A DNA stretch of 64,000 nt from Liopterus haemorrhoidalis (taxonomy: Eukaryota; Arthropoda; Insecta; Coleoptera; Dytiscidae): the NCBI GenBank assembly GCA_963971575.1, contig OZ020611.1:225610260-225674259 (forward strand), given 5' to 3'. The notes beneath the pieces were generated by a model. It was not told the DNA's origin and ran no database searches. It saw only the letters and a list, made by a program, of their open reading frames with translations. Positions 50,619 to 62,683 of this stretch are shown here, one piece after another. Position numbers and translations under genes: made by a program. Within the stretch, counting starts at the first letter, position 1. Each line of letters begins with the position of its first letter.

Positions 50619-51748
50619 TAGGGTTGTACATCGAAAGCAAATCATCGATGTTTAACATCGATGTTAACATCGGCGCCTTACTATCGATGTTGAAAAAACA
50701 TTGATGTATCGGAAACATCGATGTTTTATTAATATTAAAAAAGCTATTTATTTATATTATATAGGTTTTATTTAATAATGTAAAGATAAAATACGAAAAA
50801 AGTAACATATAATAAACAAAAAGCATTTATTAAATTTTGAAATAGAAATATTCCTTTTTAATAGTAATTAATTTCACATTAACATTATTATACCCAATAT
50901 AATAATCCTAATTTGTACCTACAGTCTATTTCAAACGATTAGGCGGAATTAACCGCAATTTTCATTTTTGTAATTTCTCATTAGATATTTTTTTATATAT
51001 TAAAGTTGACTTTTCCTGAACAAAATGATCAAAAGCTTCAATCAATCGGTAAAAGTAACTAGAATTGAAAATTTAGTTCCGCCTAAACCAAACATTACTA
51101 TTTTTACATTTCTAAAATGAAATATTGGATTTTATTACAATACTAATTAATAGTAACCTTAATGTTAATTTTATATTATTTAACATAAAAATAACACTGT
51201 CATACTCAATTATTTTTATACTTTTTTAAGTTGAAATAAAATCTGTTCCTTTGGTTTAGGCGGAACTAGATTTTCAATTCTAGTTACTTTTACCGATTAA
51301 TTGAAGCTTTTGATCATTTTGTTCAGGAAAAGCCATCTTCAATATATAAAAAAATAGCTAATGACAACTTACAAAAATCCAGGGATTGGAGGAATAACAA
51401 CTGGGAAAGTGTCAACAAGACTCAAAAAGAAAAAGTGTGTTGGCGTTCGCATTGTTTGCAAAAAACAAGTTTCTTCTTATTTTTTCGTGTTCTGCTAACT
51501 GCTAAGAACTAACACTATTAGTATTGTTATATCACAATAGATGGCGCTTATATTTTGTGTACTAATTATAATAAAAATTAAATTTTTAAGATTCCAGCGC
51601 CTCTAGCGGTAGTTTCTGAATTTCAAAGTTTAAACATCGACATCGGTAGTAGACATCGATGTTTTATCGATACTATCGCCAGCTGACCATCGATGGTAAA
51701 AACATCGATGTTTTTAAAACAAACATCGATGTTTTTTTCCCATCCCTA
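50619..51748. mobile_element. hAT element with ACATCGATGT subterminal arrays, 1,130 bp
   Basis: Termini TAGGGTTGTACATCG and CCCATCCCTA with a perfect 8-bp duplication GTACAGAC (50611-50618 and 51749-51756). Within about 110 bp of each end the decamer AACATCGATGTT occurs repeatedly, as expected for transposase-binding subterminal repeats. A long internal inverted repeat is also present: 50925-51040 and 51230-51345 share GATTAGGCGGAA / AAAATGATCAAAAGCTTCAA in opposite orientation. No transposase. Confidence 0.9.
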
Positions 51749-51756
51749 GTACAGAC

Positions 51757-52119
51757 ACTGGTTCTGGCGTAATATCAGCGTCTGCATATTGCTAGGGATG
51801 GGATGCAGCCGTGTATTTAGCTCCACTAGTCTCTAGGACGACATAGCTCAAAAGGTTGCTGAAGTTTGCGATTAGTGGACGCTTGTCAAAACCTGCCAAA
51901 CCCCAAAATAATAATTTATTTAACTCTGAATCAAAATATTAAAAAAATATCAAAACATTACAATGATATATGGAAGTCAGTAACTTAAAATATAGGTCTA
52001 AAATACTTAGAAATATTATATTTCATGATTTATATGTATCAGAGAAGTAGAAGAAAATTAACATTTTACGTGCTGTGCAGAACATGCGATTTCTGTTTTT
52101 TTTTTTATCCACGCGAGTG
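51757..52119. other. No gene recognised
   Basis: Starts with the tail of the LINE segment; a second TAGGGATGGGATGC at about 51793 resembles the hAT terminus just passed. The rest is AT-rich. Confidence 0.4.
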
Positions 52120-52290
52120 GTGGTTTGTCATATCCCACTTAAAATTTAAAAAAATATACCTATTTAATATTTATATTTATCTTGTGATTTATTTTCTTGA
52201 ACTCTACTTATACGTGGGTCAAAGAGTTGTATTAGCAAGCCAAATTTCAACTTTTTATGTTCAGTCGCTTTTGGGGTTTTTGGTGAACCC
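52120..52290 (-). repeat. GTCT-element 5' fragment
   Basis: TACGTGGGTCAAAGAGTTGTATTAGCAAGCCAAATTTCAACTTT and GGGGTTTTTGGTGA are the minus-strand 5' block of the family without a microsatellite. Confidence 0.65.
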
Positions 52291-53214
52291 ACAAATTACG
52301 GGGCTCTAGGACTGTGCCTACTAGGCCTATACGTAAATCTGACAATGCTCTTAGCCACCCTGTATAATTCTGTTAAAAGAAATAATAACGTGTAGATTTG
52401 CACAAGATTGTTGGTATAAATATTTTCGTGCAAAATTCTTTATCTAAATGCTGACATTTGTGTGTAAATGATTGTAGAAAATGGCTTTATTAAATTGCAA
52501 CTCCTGTAAAAGTCTCACTGTGCGCATTAACAAAACAGGAACTGAGAACATTAAAAGAAATTAGATAAAATTACGCAAAGTATAAACGAATTAACATTAT
52601 GTAAAATTATTCTTATCCTAACATCTAAGATGGTGATATTCATACTGTTTTTCACGAAACTTTTGATTCCGAGAAATATTTAGCTACAGTTAAATTATAA
52701 AATAATGCTATTTTTTTTTTTTTTATAAAATTTTCATTTTTAGGGTTTCACAGAATGAAGCACCAGAATGAAGAAAATTTAGAGGGGAACCCAGGATAAG
52801 TTGGTGAGATGGTGTTAAAACCGTCTTGTCGGTACGCGAACTTGGCTAATAGAAATTGCAAATATAATGGTTTGAAGATAAATAATAATATTTAAAAAAT
52901 TGCCATAATGGACGAGCGGATATCTATTGAAAGACAAATAATATGAAGTATGGTAACTGGTTAGACTGTAGCTGATTAAAATGGCAAGATACATTTTATT
53001 GATTTTATTAAATGTGAAGGCACATTGCATGTAGGATAATAAGGCACTGTGTATAACAGCGACAGTCACTGAGCTTGTTGTGCACTGTAGGCAACCTGTA
53101 ATGAACTGATAGATAGTTGAGTTAATAATTTGTAGCTTGTTGAGTACCGCAAAACACACTATATAATGCTGATGATATGGCACGTGTTAGTCATAATAAG
53201 TTATTTGACTCAGG
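52291..53214. other. No gene recognised
   Basis: A 122-codon minus-strand frame at 52815-53183 has no motif and a composition like its surroundings; I do not call it a gene. Confidence 0.4.
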
Positions 53215-53795
53215 GGATTGAGGATCTTCAGGGACCTCAAGGAGTTCAGGGGAACGCTGGATGGTCAGGGACCTCAAGGAGTTGTTGTACCTAAAATGGT
53301 CGTGTTTGTTTTGTTGACTCTTAATGTTCAGGGACCTCAAGGAGTTCAGGGGAACTCTGGATGGTCAGGGACTTCAAAGAGCTGCTGGACGTAAACTGGT
53401 CGTGTTTGTTTTGTTGACCCTGAATGGTCAGGGACCTCAAGGAGTTCAGGGGAACTCTGGATGGCCTGAGACCATAAGGAGTTGTGTTTGTTTCGTTTGA
53501 CTCTGGATGGTCAAGGTTGGTGGAACTCTGGATGATCAAAGACCTCAAGGAACGTGTTTGTTTTATTTTACTCTGAATGGTCAGGGACCTCAAAGAGTTG
53601 TTGGACCTTAAATGGTCGTTTTTGTTTTATTGACTCTGGATGGTCAGGGACCTCAAAGAGTTTAGGGAAACTCTCGATGGCCTTGGACTTCAAGGAGTTG
53701 TGTTTGTTTTGTTTGTCTCTGGATGATCGAGGGACCTCACGGAGTTGGTGGAACTCTGGATGGTCTGGGACCTCAAGCAGGTGGGCGAAACAAAC
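53215..53795 (+). repeat. GGTCAGGGACCTCAAGGAGTT minisatellite
   Basis: About a dozen variants of TGGTCAGGGACCTCAAGGAG alternate with GGGGAACTCTGGA or TGTTGGACCTAAAATGGTCG and TGTTTGTTTTGTTGACTCT. This gives a higher-order unit of roughly 100 bp. Frames within it (SLRSLTIQ repeats) follow from the repeat. Confidence 0.9.
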
Positions 53796-54195
53796 ATTAT
53801 GTTTTAATTTTCTCTGATTTATTTTGCAGTTATAAAATTTTGAAGATACCGTGAGAACGCGGCAACATCAGAACGACCAGGAACAGGACTAGTTGTTGGA
53901 CGTCCCTTGTAATATGTAACGATAGCAACTATAATGTGATGACATATATATGACAGATTATAAATAGACGTGGGAATAAATATCGATTTGTGTTTGTATT
54001 TGTGTAATATTATTACAAACGCTAGAAAGTGTTTACATACATATTAATATGAACCGAAATATACGCTGGGATTGGTTACTTGAATTTTTACCTACCGCCA
54101 ACATATATAAGGAATGTGTATTGTGATCATACCGATTTTGACATTTCAAGATTTCGATGGATCTCCACGAATTGAGGTCAAAACATAACGTTTTG
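53796..54195. other. No gene recognised
   Basis: AT-rich, no motifs. Confidence 0.4.
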
Positions 54196-54199
54196 ACTA

Positions 54200-55100
54200 T
54201 TATTAGCATGATGTCTGTCGGTCTGTCTGTCTTTCTGTCTATCCGTCTGTCTGTCTGCCTGTCTGTCTGTCTGTCGGTCTGTCTGTCGGTCCGTGTACAC
54301 GTGCAGAGCAAATTCGGCTAAGAAGGTTTTTATGAAACTTCATATTTGAGCTTTTGACATCAATGGCACGAGTTGCTCAACTTTTTGTTAACAAGAAATA
54401 GGAGTTTACTCGTGTTGGTTTTAAGATTTTTGCGAATATTTCACAACAGAGAAATATGTCGAAAAAAAATTTTTAAAAAGTTGCTATAAAAGCAAAAACT
54501 AACAACTTTTATTTGAGACATTCTTTGATAAAGCAGCATAAATTGAACAAGTACTATGTGATGGCGGCCGGTTCTGTGGTGGCCACAGCTGATTTTTTTT
54601 ATTAGTTATAGAATTGTTTGTATTTATAAAATATTAATCATATATCTTGAAGCCTAGATTAATGAACTAAATTTAATATATAAAAACATATTTATTTTGA
54701 TAGGATTTTTGTCAGAAATTTTTTGTCCCCCCCATTCTATTTTTCACAGGGGCTGGTTTCAAAATCTGAATAAATTCGTATTGCACATTGACGTTAACTG
54801 GAATGTTTCAGAAGAATTTTCAAACTGCTATTTTTTATTTAACAAATGAAGCAATTGAAGCATAGATTTTGTTTTTATTTTTTTTTATTTCACGTTCATG
54901 ACCTTTACTACTAAGGCAATTAGCCAGAACAATTGTAATTATTCGTTTTGAAAATGCCATGCCTGAACAAGATTCGAACCCGAGACCTTAGCAACGCAGG
55001 GCAAGCGTGTTACCACTACGCTACGCCAGTCGGTAGAATGTAAAAAGCTTTTCACTTTGCAATTTTAATAAAATATATAAAATTAATAAAATACATGTTG
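54200..55100 (+). mobile_element. Second GTCT-type element family with inverted tRNA-like module
   Basis: An impure GTCT/GTCG array (54207-54295), then CAAATTCGGCTAAGAAGG, a GTCAGAAATTTTTTGTCCCC block, GGTTTCAAAATCTGAATAAATTCG and TGACGTTAACTGGAATGTTTCAG. These parallel, in order, the GTCT family's middle domains at low identity. The tRNA-like module at the corresponding position is on the opposite strand. Termini are not resolved. Confidence 0.6.
54963..55035 (-). other. tRNA-like module with good A and B boxes
   Basis: The minus strand reads CTGGCGTAGCGTAGTGGTAA (A-box TAGCGTAGTGG) and GTCTCGGGTTCGAATCTTG (B-box GGTTCGAATC), 33 nt apart. It is the best conserved of the tRNA-like modules here, but I could not pair an acceptor stem, so a SINE-type promoter is more likely than a tRNA gene. 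Confidence 0.65.
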
Positions 55101-56020
55101 ACTTATATTTTGCGTTCCCCCCAACACTATAAATTGTCAATGCCCACAGTATACTGGGCACCACATACTGCAGGGAAACACTGACCTAAGTAATCAGTAC
55201 ATTATGCTCTTAAAATAATATTATGAAATATATAGTAAAAATAATATTAGGCATCTTTTTTTCTCAATCTTTATATAGGAAAATGAGCATAAGAGAGACT
55301 CTATCTGGCGATATTGTTTTGAAATCTGAACTAATAGACAATGAATCGACATTTTTCAACACTCTGCAAAGACATTTTTATTATTAGTGAAAATAAAATA
55401 TAAGAAAACACAAAACAAGACATAAAAATATAATTAAATTCCTTCTAGATGTCAGATAACAATACATCAAAAAGTTGCTGTTGTCTATTAAGTTAGTTGC
55501 GATTTTGCCTTTTTGGCGCTATAATCTTAAAAGGGGTTACCTATAACTTTACTAAAACTAAACCTTAAATTAAAACATACAAAATACCTCTGAACAGCCT
55601 AAATTGTTCTAAATTTTTAAGGAAATTGATGATAATGCAGCGTATATAACTAAGTTCTATTTATACTAGAACTAAGTTAACCCTTTATAAGCGAAGGTCT
55701 CATGTAACAGAATAATGATGAGTTCTGCTTCATTTAACCCTGTACCGTACGGCGCGCTGATGAACTGACGAAAATCAAATATGACGTGCAGTAGTTCCCG
55801 GATATTGTAACTTAATACAATGTTAAATCATGGATGGTTAATCATTTTATATAAATAATATTGAAATGTATCATATGCAGGTTATGTAACCTCTTCCTCC
55901 TGTTTGTGCTCATGTAAATTGATTTTATAGAAGAATTGTTTGAATAGTATCAATTGTAACCACATGATACCAATTCATAAGGAGAAATTATAATCTAAAT
56001 ATATAACTGGTCCCCAATAA
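55101..56020. other. No gene recognised
   Basis: AT-rich, no supportable content. Confidence 0.4.
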
Positions 56021-56099
56021 TCAAGGGCGGATTTACCATGACGCTAATGACGTCACACGTTTCGAGCCCTGGGATGCTATTGGGCTTAAAAGGCTTAAA
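56021..56099. mobile_element. Possible hAT terminus
   Basis: AAGGGCGGATTTACCATGACG resembles a common hAT end (CAGNGGCGGATTTA). No partner terminus was found. Confidence 0.3.
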
Positions 56100-56465
56100 T
56101 ACTAAAGATATAAAAACTGAGTTAGATGGAGTTCATGGTCTGTTTCTTCATATACCACATTTGTAAACTGGATTGAAGAATATAAACGCGGTCGATCAAG
56201 TATAGAGGATGCACCAGGTTCTGGTAGGCCTAAAACAGCTACCGATTAAGAAACGGTTAGAAAAGTCCACGGAATCGTGATGAACGATCGTCGAAAATAA
56301 CGAGATATAGCAGAGGCAGTAAGCATTTCAAATTTTTGCACATTTTACACCAACTTTTAGACATGACAAAGCTCACAGCAAGATGGGTGCCGCCTTTGCT
56401 AACAAACGATCAAAAGCAAGTTCAAATGACCATTTCTCAGCAATTTATAGACTAATACAATAGAT
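56100..56465 (+). pseudogene. mariner transposase N-terminal fragment
   Basis: The translation shows VNWIEEYKRGRSSIEDAPGS, GRPKTATD, an ETVRKVHGIVMNDRRK block, DIAEAVSISN and TKLTARWVPPLLTNDQK. This covers W..E..RGR.S.ED...GRPKTAT through the ARWVP.LLT..QK end of the mariner DNA-binding domain. There are several stops. It is a different subfamily from 17736 and 48500 (ARWVPPLLT rather than SRWIPHNLT). A LINE inserted at about 56470 truncates it. Confidence 0.8.
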
Positions 56466-56469
56466 TTTT

Positions 56470-57236
56470 TGATAACATCAGTGAAGCAATAATCAACGGT
56501 AAAAATATCACCATTGTATGGATACCATCCCATGTAGGCATTCTTGGGAACGAAGAAGCCGACCAAATAGCCAGAGAAGCCACCAGAAATAACCCAGAAT
56601 CTACTACTGATTGTCAACTTGCTAATGACTTCAAAACCTTATGTAAAAAAAGACTAAGAGGACATTGGAACAATTACTGGACTACCCTTACCAACAATAA
56701 GCTGAGGTCCATAAAACCTACTACTGGCCCAATGGCCAGTTCCAATGAACAACAGGGAAAACAGAAGAGAACAAGTTTTTTTAACTAGGCTAAGGATAGG
56801 AAACACGGCAGTCATCCACAAACATATCTTCAACCACTCAGAACCACCAATGTGCGATGTCTGCAAAACCAAAATTACTGTCGAACATTTACTACTCCAT
56901 TGTCAAAAATATAACACACACAGAATACACAACCAACTCACACCAGCATTGACACTTCCAACACTACTCTCCAATACCAGTGACAAGATAGAAAACATAA
57001 TACAATTCATAAAAGACACAAATTTAATTAACCACATATAAACTTAAATCAACTAATACATATGAATACAACATTCCACATAATTTCTAATAGTCTTAAT
57101 TAATTATATTAAATATTTATGAATTTTATATTTATTTTGTAATTAGATTAAATATGTAAAACAAATATTCCGGGGTGCTAATAACCAAGCAGTTGAAGCA
57201 CCCCTAAATAAATATAATAAAAAAAAAAAAAAAAAA
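56470..57236 (+). pseudogene. 5'-truncated I/Jockey-type LINE end with RNase H and poly(A)
   Basis: The first part encodes VWIPSHVGILGNEEADQIAR, the end of an RNase H domain, then LCKKRLRGHWNNYWTTL. A shift near 56740 leads to EQVFLTRLRIGNTAVIHKHI and CDVCKTKITVEHLLLHC, the C-terminal CCHC-like module, ending at a TAA at 57042. The 3' UTR carries CCGGGGTGCTAATAACCAAG and GAAGCACCCCTAAATAAAT, then 18 A. The RNase H motif plus HLLLHC points to an I-like clade. It is inserted in a mariner fragment; the target duplication was not identified. Confidence 0.85.
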
Positions 57237-57389
57237 CTATTAAAAATTGGGACTCTCCGGCCAAAAGTTGTACTGATAACGATGCTCAAGAAAAAGTTCT
57301 CAACATCAATAATGAAAAACTGTTGTCCGTAGATCTTAATTTTAATTTTTCTTAATTTTAATTCGGCTCTTAGTCAGTTCTGTCAATTT
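57237..57389. other. No gene recognised
   Basis: Short AT-rich segment after the LINE poly(A). Confidence 0.4.
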
Positions 57390-58060
57390 TTCGTACTGTT
57401 CTGGCTGTCTGTCTGTCTGTTTGTGTGTTTCGATATGTAGGTCTGTTGCTCTGTCGACTCTCAGTCACTCTAACTGTCTATTTGTTGGCTCGTCATCTTG
57501 TAGTTTTGGATTTACAAGTTTGCCGTTCTTTCGATCTGTCGGTGTGTGTATCTGTATGTTCATGATGAATAACGGTGAATCACGAGCCTAACCGCCTAAC
57601 GTATATCATGCAAAAACCGATGAGGTGCTTGAAACTGCGATCTATCTGACTGTTGTTCAGTTGGTGTGTACCTTGGTGCCGATCTAAAAGACTTTTGACC
57701 TATCGATCTATTGATATGACTGATTGTCGATTTGTTAATTCGTCATTTAGATGGGTCTAAATTTATAAGTCTGTAGGTCTGTCTATCTGTTTGTCTGCTG
57801 ATCAGTTGATCCATATTTTTGTAGGCTTCGGTCTGTCGCTCTTTCGTTCTGTCTGTTTGTTAACCTGTCGGTCTGTCAGTATGTCGTTTTGTTGGTGTCA
57901 TTGTATTGAACTAACGACCTGTTTATCTATTGATTTGTTAGTCTGACGCTATGTGTGAATGCCAACCATACGATTTGTCGTTTTGTAGGGGTGATCTCAT
58001 CGTTCTATTGATGTTAATCTGATATTTCTTATCAGTTTATTTGTGTCGGTTTGTCTATAG
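57390..58060 (+). repeat. Long degenerate GTCT/TCTGT-rich tract
   Basis: About 670 bp in which CTGTC, GTCTG and TTGTC motifs recur far above the surrounding density but without register. It looks like an ancient expanded GTCT microsatellite eroded by substitution. Confidence 0.65.
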
Positions 58061-58559
58061 GTCGTTTAAAAAAATATATAAAGTACTTGTATTTTCTCAA
58101 AAACACTTGATGTGAATTTAGCACGCAATTTTTTATTTTGCATAATGTCAGATACTTATTATTATTTTATACTTAGAGAAACCATAATATTTCAAATAAA
58201 ATAAAGAAAATAAACTAGATTTTATGAATAGTTCTCCAAATTTAGTAAACTATGTATGCAGTATTTAATTCGAATAATTCTGTTGATTTAGTAGAATTTT
58301 ATACAAATGTCTAGCCTTATCTTCTCATAATTTTCATCTTAATTGTAGCCAAAAATTATTCGCATGGAATTTGTCCTTGCTGAGTTTTCCAAAAATAACA
58401 AAAATATGAATATTTTAAAGATAATTTACTACATACTGCACAGCAAAAAGCCATAATCTAAATTATTAAAATTGGAAGCTATGGCTGTTTTATTATTTTT
58501 TCGGTCTCATATTTGGTTTCTACATGTTTCATATGGTTATAAAACAATATCCACAAAAT

Positions 58560-60440
58560 AATCAAGTTTGGTCTCTCTGTCTGTCCGAGATTCAAACAAA
58601 ATCAGCTGGATTAATTTTCATGTAATTTGGTACGATGATAAGTGAAACCAGGATTCGAATATAAACTATAAGGAATCTCAAAATTTTTATTCTACGGTGA
58701 TGTTTCTGCGTTAAAACTGTTTATTAAAATACTTACTTATTATTGACTTAACAGAAAAAAATATATAAGAAAAATCTTTTTTGTTCAATGTATTTTTTCA
58801 AATAGATAAAATTTTGGAGAGTTAAAGGATGACAACCTCAAATTACAATCTACATATATCTTCCTTATTATTGACTTAACAGCTAAATTATATATGACAA
58901 AATTAGTTATTAGTTATAATAAGGAAACAAATATTTTATTTTCATGCGTTGAATGATGAATAATTTGGGAATTACGGCGATCACTCTAAAACTAAATTTT
59001 TGAAATATCTCCCATAATTATGACTTAACTTAACAGCAAACACGTATATAACATAAATTGTTTATAATAAGATGATATATCTTTTTTGTTCTAAATACTT
59101 TTTCTAATAGCATAATTTACAATGTTTGTGAAAATTGTAAATTTAAAAATAATTGTAAAATATAAACTGTTAAAGACAGCAAGTACCGATTAGAATTTTT
59201 GTATTTTCCGTAGTTTATTACTTAATCGTTTATTGCATTTTGAGATTATGAAGAAGTTTTTAATGGCATAATTTACATTATTTGTAATAATTATAAATTA
59301 AAAAAAGTCACAGCTCAAAAAATGGTTAGAGAAAACGACGTGAGGTTAGAATTTTTGGATTCCTCGTAGTTTATTTAATCTAGAAAAAATTAGAGCCCTT
59401 ATTCGTTTTGCGTATTTTAAAATTATGACGGGGTAATTTATAGAAATTCGCATGGCCGTTTCTCAAAAACTAAAAGCGATAAAGAAAAAACTTGCGGTTG
59501 TAATTTTTGAAATTTTAAGGTCCTAATTGACTTGCTGCCATGTTTTGAAACAAAATAAAAAATTTAAATTTTACATTTTTTTTTAAATTTTTGAAATTTT
59601 TTATATATCTTAACTAAACAACGGTTAGGGATAGAAATCTGAGGTTTAAATTTTTATAATTCTTCTACATTCATTAGTCTAAAACTAAATTTAGGCTTTA
59701 ATAAACCAGATCTTTGTACGAGCAGTAATCCAAAACCCTGGAAAATGGCAAAAAATCCAAAAATTCGTAAGGGGTAGGACCTCAAAAAATAGTGATTTTC
59801 AAGCATAAATTTGTGTCTCCGATTTTATTGAAAATTGGTACAGTTATGTATTTTTAGTCACAGATCAACAAAATTTGGTCCATTTTGAAGATTGGGCAAA
59901 AGTTTTGGAATTATAAGCAATAAACATGACTCATATCGGCTCTAACTGAATAACTGGAAAAGCATGAATTTTATAAATATTTTTTTCATAATTCTCACTT
60001 CAGAATTAGATTAATGCTATATTTTGCTTAAAATCGGAGTCAAACAAACTTGGACCTAAATTTCAGAATTATAGGAGAAAAGAAAAAAAAAATCTTGGAA
60101 AAATGGTATACTTATACATTCTTAAATCACAAATATATGGTCACTTTTGAGTTACGGTCTAAAATTTTGACATTTGCTGCACAAAAAGTACAAAAAAGAG
60201 AGTCCACAAAAAGGCTCAAAGCCGATGAAATGTTAGCCATTAACTAAAATCTACATATATTTCCCTTATTATGGACTTAATAGCAAAATCATATATGAAG
60301 AAAAAAAATTATAAAAAAAAAAATAAAACTTTTATTTCTAAGCAGTTTTTACCTTAAATTGAAATATCTCGTTAATTACGTTACAGTAAAATATACATTA
60401 CGAAAACTGTACGAAGTACCAGTACTCTAGTTCATTATAT
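58560..60440 (+). repeat. Array of a roughly 200-bp AT-rich unit, third GTCT-type family
   Basis: Starts with GTCTCTCTGTCTGTCCGAGA and ATTTTCATGTAATTTGGTAC, a 5' block similar in order to the GTCT family. Several diverged units follow, with AATCTACATATAT.TTCC.TTATT..GACTTAA, TTATAATAAG.AA..AATA and TTTTTGAAATATCTC. The same unit lies at 39065-39110, 39950-40135 and, inverted, 63420-63960. Confidence 0.6.
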
Positions 60441-60779
60441 ATTAATAAGAAAAAATATTCAACAAACACTTGTGATAAACAAATGAACAATTATTATTAT
60501 GACCATAGAAAGTTACTCTCTTTCACTGATTTGTTTATGAGACACGGATGCTCGTATTATAAACAGAACAACAAAACTCCTTTGGTACATCTTTACGCTC
60601 ATCCAATGCGTTATTATGTATCTCTGATAAACCAGGCTTTAGACTCATATACCCTTTTCACACTAGAACTTTAAGATAGGATTTTTGTTAGGCTGACTTT
60701 AAGTGCTAGTGTAAATGCCGGTGACCTTACTTTAATACAGCCTAACTAAAGGATAGAGATTTCTGTTAGGACATGATGA

Positions 60780-60960
60780 GGATGAGGGAAGGCAGAATGA
60801 TTAGGAAGATATGGGAGGGTAGATTGAAAACTCGTCGATCAGTTGGAAGACAGAGAGATGGAGAGATCAGCTAATCGAAAATCTAACAAGTATTGGTATA
60901 AAGAACACATGGAAAGACCTGACGATGAACAGCCCTTGGAAAAAAAAATGTATATAAATA
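60780..60960 (+). pseudogene. LINE C-terminal scrap
   Basis: MREGRMIRKIWEGRLKTRRS and VGRQRDGEIS resemble the ..RKIWEGR...R..GRPR.RW.D tail of RTE/CR1-type elements, with stops. Purine-rich. Confidence 0.45.
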
Positions 60961-61065
60961 AGTGATAAGCAAAACAAAAAAGGTTTTTACCTCCCAAAAT
61001 CTAAGTGATGAGCAAAAAAAAGGTCCTTACCTCCCAAAACCAAGTGATGAGCAAAAAAAAACCCC
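60950..61065. repeat. AAGTGATGAGCAAAAAAAGG minisatellite
   Basis: Two to three units of AAGTGATGAGCAAAA...GGT.CTTACCTCCCAAAA, followed by ACTGCGGCTCTG, the terminus of the 42229-42455 MITE family. The rest is a right-end fragment of that MITE. Confidence 0.75.
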
Positions 61066-61274
61066 CTTACTGCGGCTCTGGGTGTAATATATTCTGGGTG
61101 TAATACTGTAGCATCTTTATTGTAGAATGGAATCAAAAACCCATATGTGTTTAATAATAATTCAAAATGTGTGTCTGCTCAGACAGTTGAAAACTGGTAA
61201 CTTCGTGACGCCAACTTAAGAATACAATTATCATAAGAGATGACAGCACCACTGATTTAAATATCTAGTGTGAA

Positions 61275-61570
61275 CAGGGTGACCAGGTCTCATGTTTTCA
61301 CCCGGAGTCTCAGGGTTTCCGGCCAGAATCTCAGGGCTTCGGGTTTTGTTATAAAATCTCCGGGTTTGTAGTTAGCAGCTCAGGTCTTTTTTTTTGCTCA
61401 TCACTTGGATTTTGGACGTGGGGACCTTTTTTTTGCACATCACTTATATTTTGGAGCTGAAGACCTTTTTTTTTGCTCATCACTAGTATTTTTTGAAGGT
61501 GAGCAAAATTGAATAAAATATACTGTATTTCCCATTTTTTTTTTTGTTTACCTAAAATCTGGTCACCCTG
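61275..61570. mobile_element. hAT-type MITE, 296 bp
   Basis: Termini CAGGGTGACCAGGTCTCATG and AATCTGGTCACCCTG with a perfect 8-bp duplication AGTGTGAA (61267-61274 and 61571-61578). The interior has CTCAGGG/TCCGGG motifs and three units of the inverted CCTTTTTTTTTGCTCATCACT minisatellite. Confidence 0.9.
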
Positions 61571-61669
61571 AGTGTGAATGCAAACCGATCTTAGATATCA
61601 GTGAACCTTAAATTCGCCTAACTTAAAGATCTAGTGTGAAAAGAGCATTAGGCAACATATTTTGCTATA

Positions 61670-61815
61670 ATTGAGTATCTGGATCATAGAGCTGCATATC
61701 CATGCCAAATTTTAACTATCTTGGTTCAGCCGCTTGGCGACAATTTTAATCAGAGAAACAAACAGGAATATACCTGATTGACGGCTTAATAGTTCCTTTG
61801 TCATACCTACGAAAC
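61670..61815 (-). repeat. GTCT-element 5' fragment
   Basis: CATGCCAAATTTTAACTATCT, GGTTCAGCCGCTTGGCGACA and TTTGTCATACCTACGAAAC are the minus-strand 5' block, diverged, with almost no microsatellite. Confidence 0.6.
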
Positions 61816-62683
61816 TGTCATTTTATTAAAACAGTGCAAAACAAAATTCTTTTTTATATTATCCTAATTTCATTTCTTTAATAACATCAACTCCTTCAAA
61901 GACTAATTTACTTTAATTCAAAAGAATAAACTCAAAAAATAAACTTCTCATAATTTTTTACACAACCTAACTTAATTATTAAAATTACATTACACACAAC
62001 AAAAAACTCATACCAAGAAATCCTAATTTATGTCATCCTTGTTCCTTGCTTAGTTCATGTTCCTGCCGTAGCGCAACGATAGTACTTCTATAATTCTTAA
62101 CAACATGAGCGCCAGTATGCGTTGAACTGTTGCGGAGTATAGACGTACTACTTTTCGCTCTAGGTGTTTGGATAATACGCGCGTGAAACAAAACATTGTG
62201 GAAAATTTGTGATTTTTGTGAAATCTTGTGACGATTATTAATTTGTGTGCTTGTGTTTTGTGGATTTTGGATTTGAATATTGCTATAAAGGTTGGTGTGA
62301 TTTTTTTGGCAGTTTATACATTACTTTAATATTAATTTCCTCATGAGAAATACCAAATAGATTGAATATAAAATAGAAACATTATATTCCCTCTGTCACA
62401 AAATAGCTGTCACTTTTAATGTCTAAATTTTGTCTCAAATTAGTTTGTCACGTTTGTAAAAAAATTGATGTGCAAACAAAATCAAAACAAAAACTTGTAT
62501 TTGTTGAAGAACTAAACTTTAAATTTAAACAATATTTAGACATTTTCATTAATATTGTCGTTTTTGGCAGTCGGAATTGTTTCAGGCTGGCATATTGCTA
62601 TTTGACAGACGATTTTTCATACGAAATTTTCCTTGTATGCATAATTTTGTAAGCATTTCTACCAGCTGACATTATCCTTTTTA
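61816..62683. other. No recognised gene; possible untranslated exon
   Basis: 62090-62300 is less AT-rich than its surroundings and ends TGCTATAAAGGTTGGTG, a possible donor site. A 77-codon frame at 62419-62652 (MSKFCLKLVCHVCKKIDV start) has no recognisable domain. Both are speculative. Confidence 0.2.

Larger units (their letters stand above)
60649..61648. mobile_element. TIR MITE, ATACCCTTTTCA family, copy 2 (with insertions)
   Basis: Starts ATACCCTTTTCACACTAGAAC and ends GATCTAGTGTGAAAAGAGCAT. Internal sequence 61080-61265 aligns with 12785-12985 of copy 1. It holds a LINE scrap (60780-60960), a minisatellite (60950-61065) followed by an eroded ACTGCGGCTCTG terminus, and a complete hAT MITE (61275-61570). 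Confidence 0.8.

Noticed and set aside
52815..53183. 122-codon minus-strand frame
   Set aside because: No motif, no conserved block, composition equal to surroundings.
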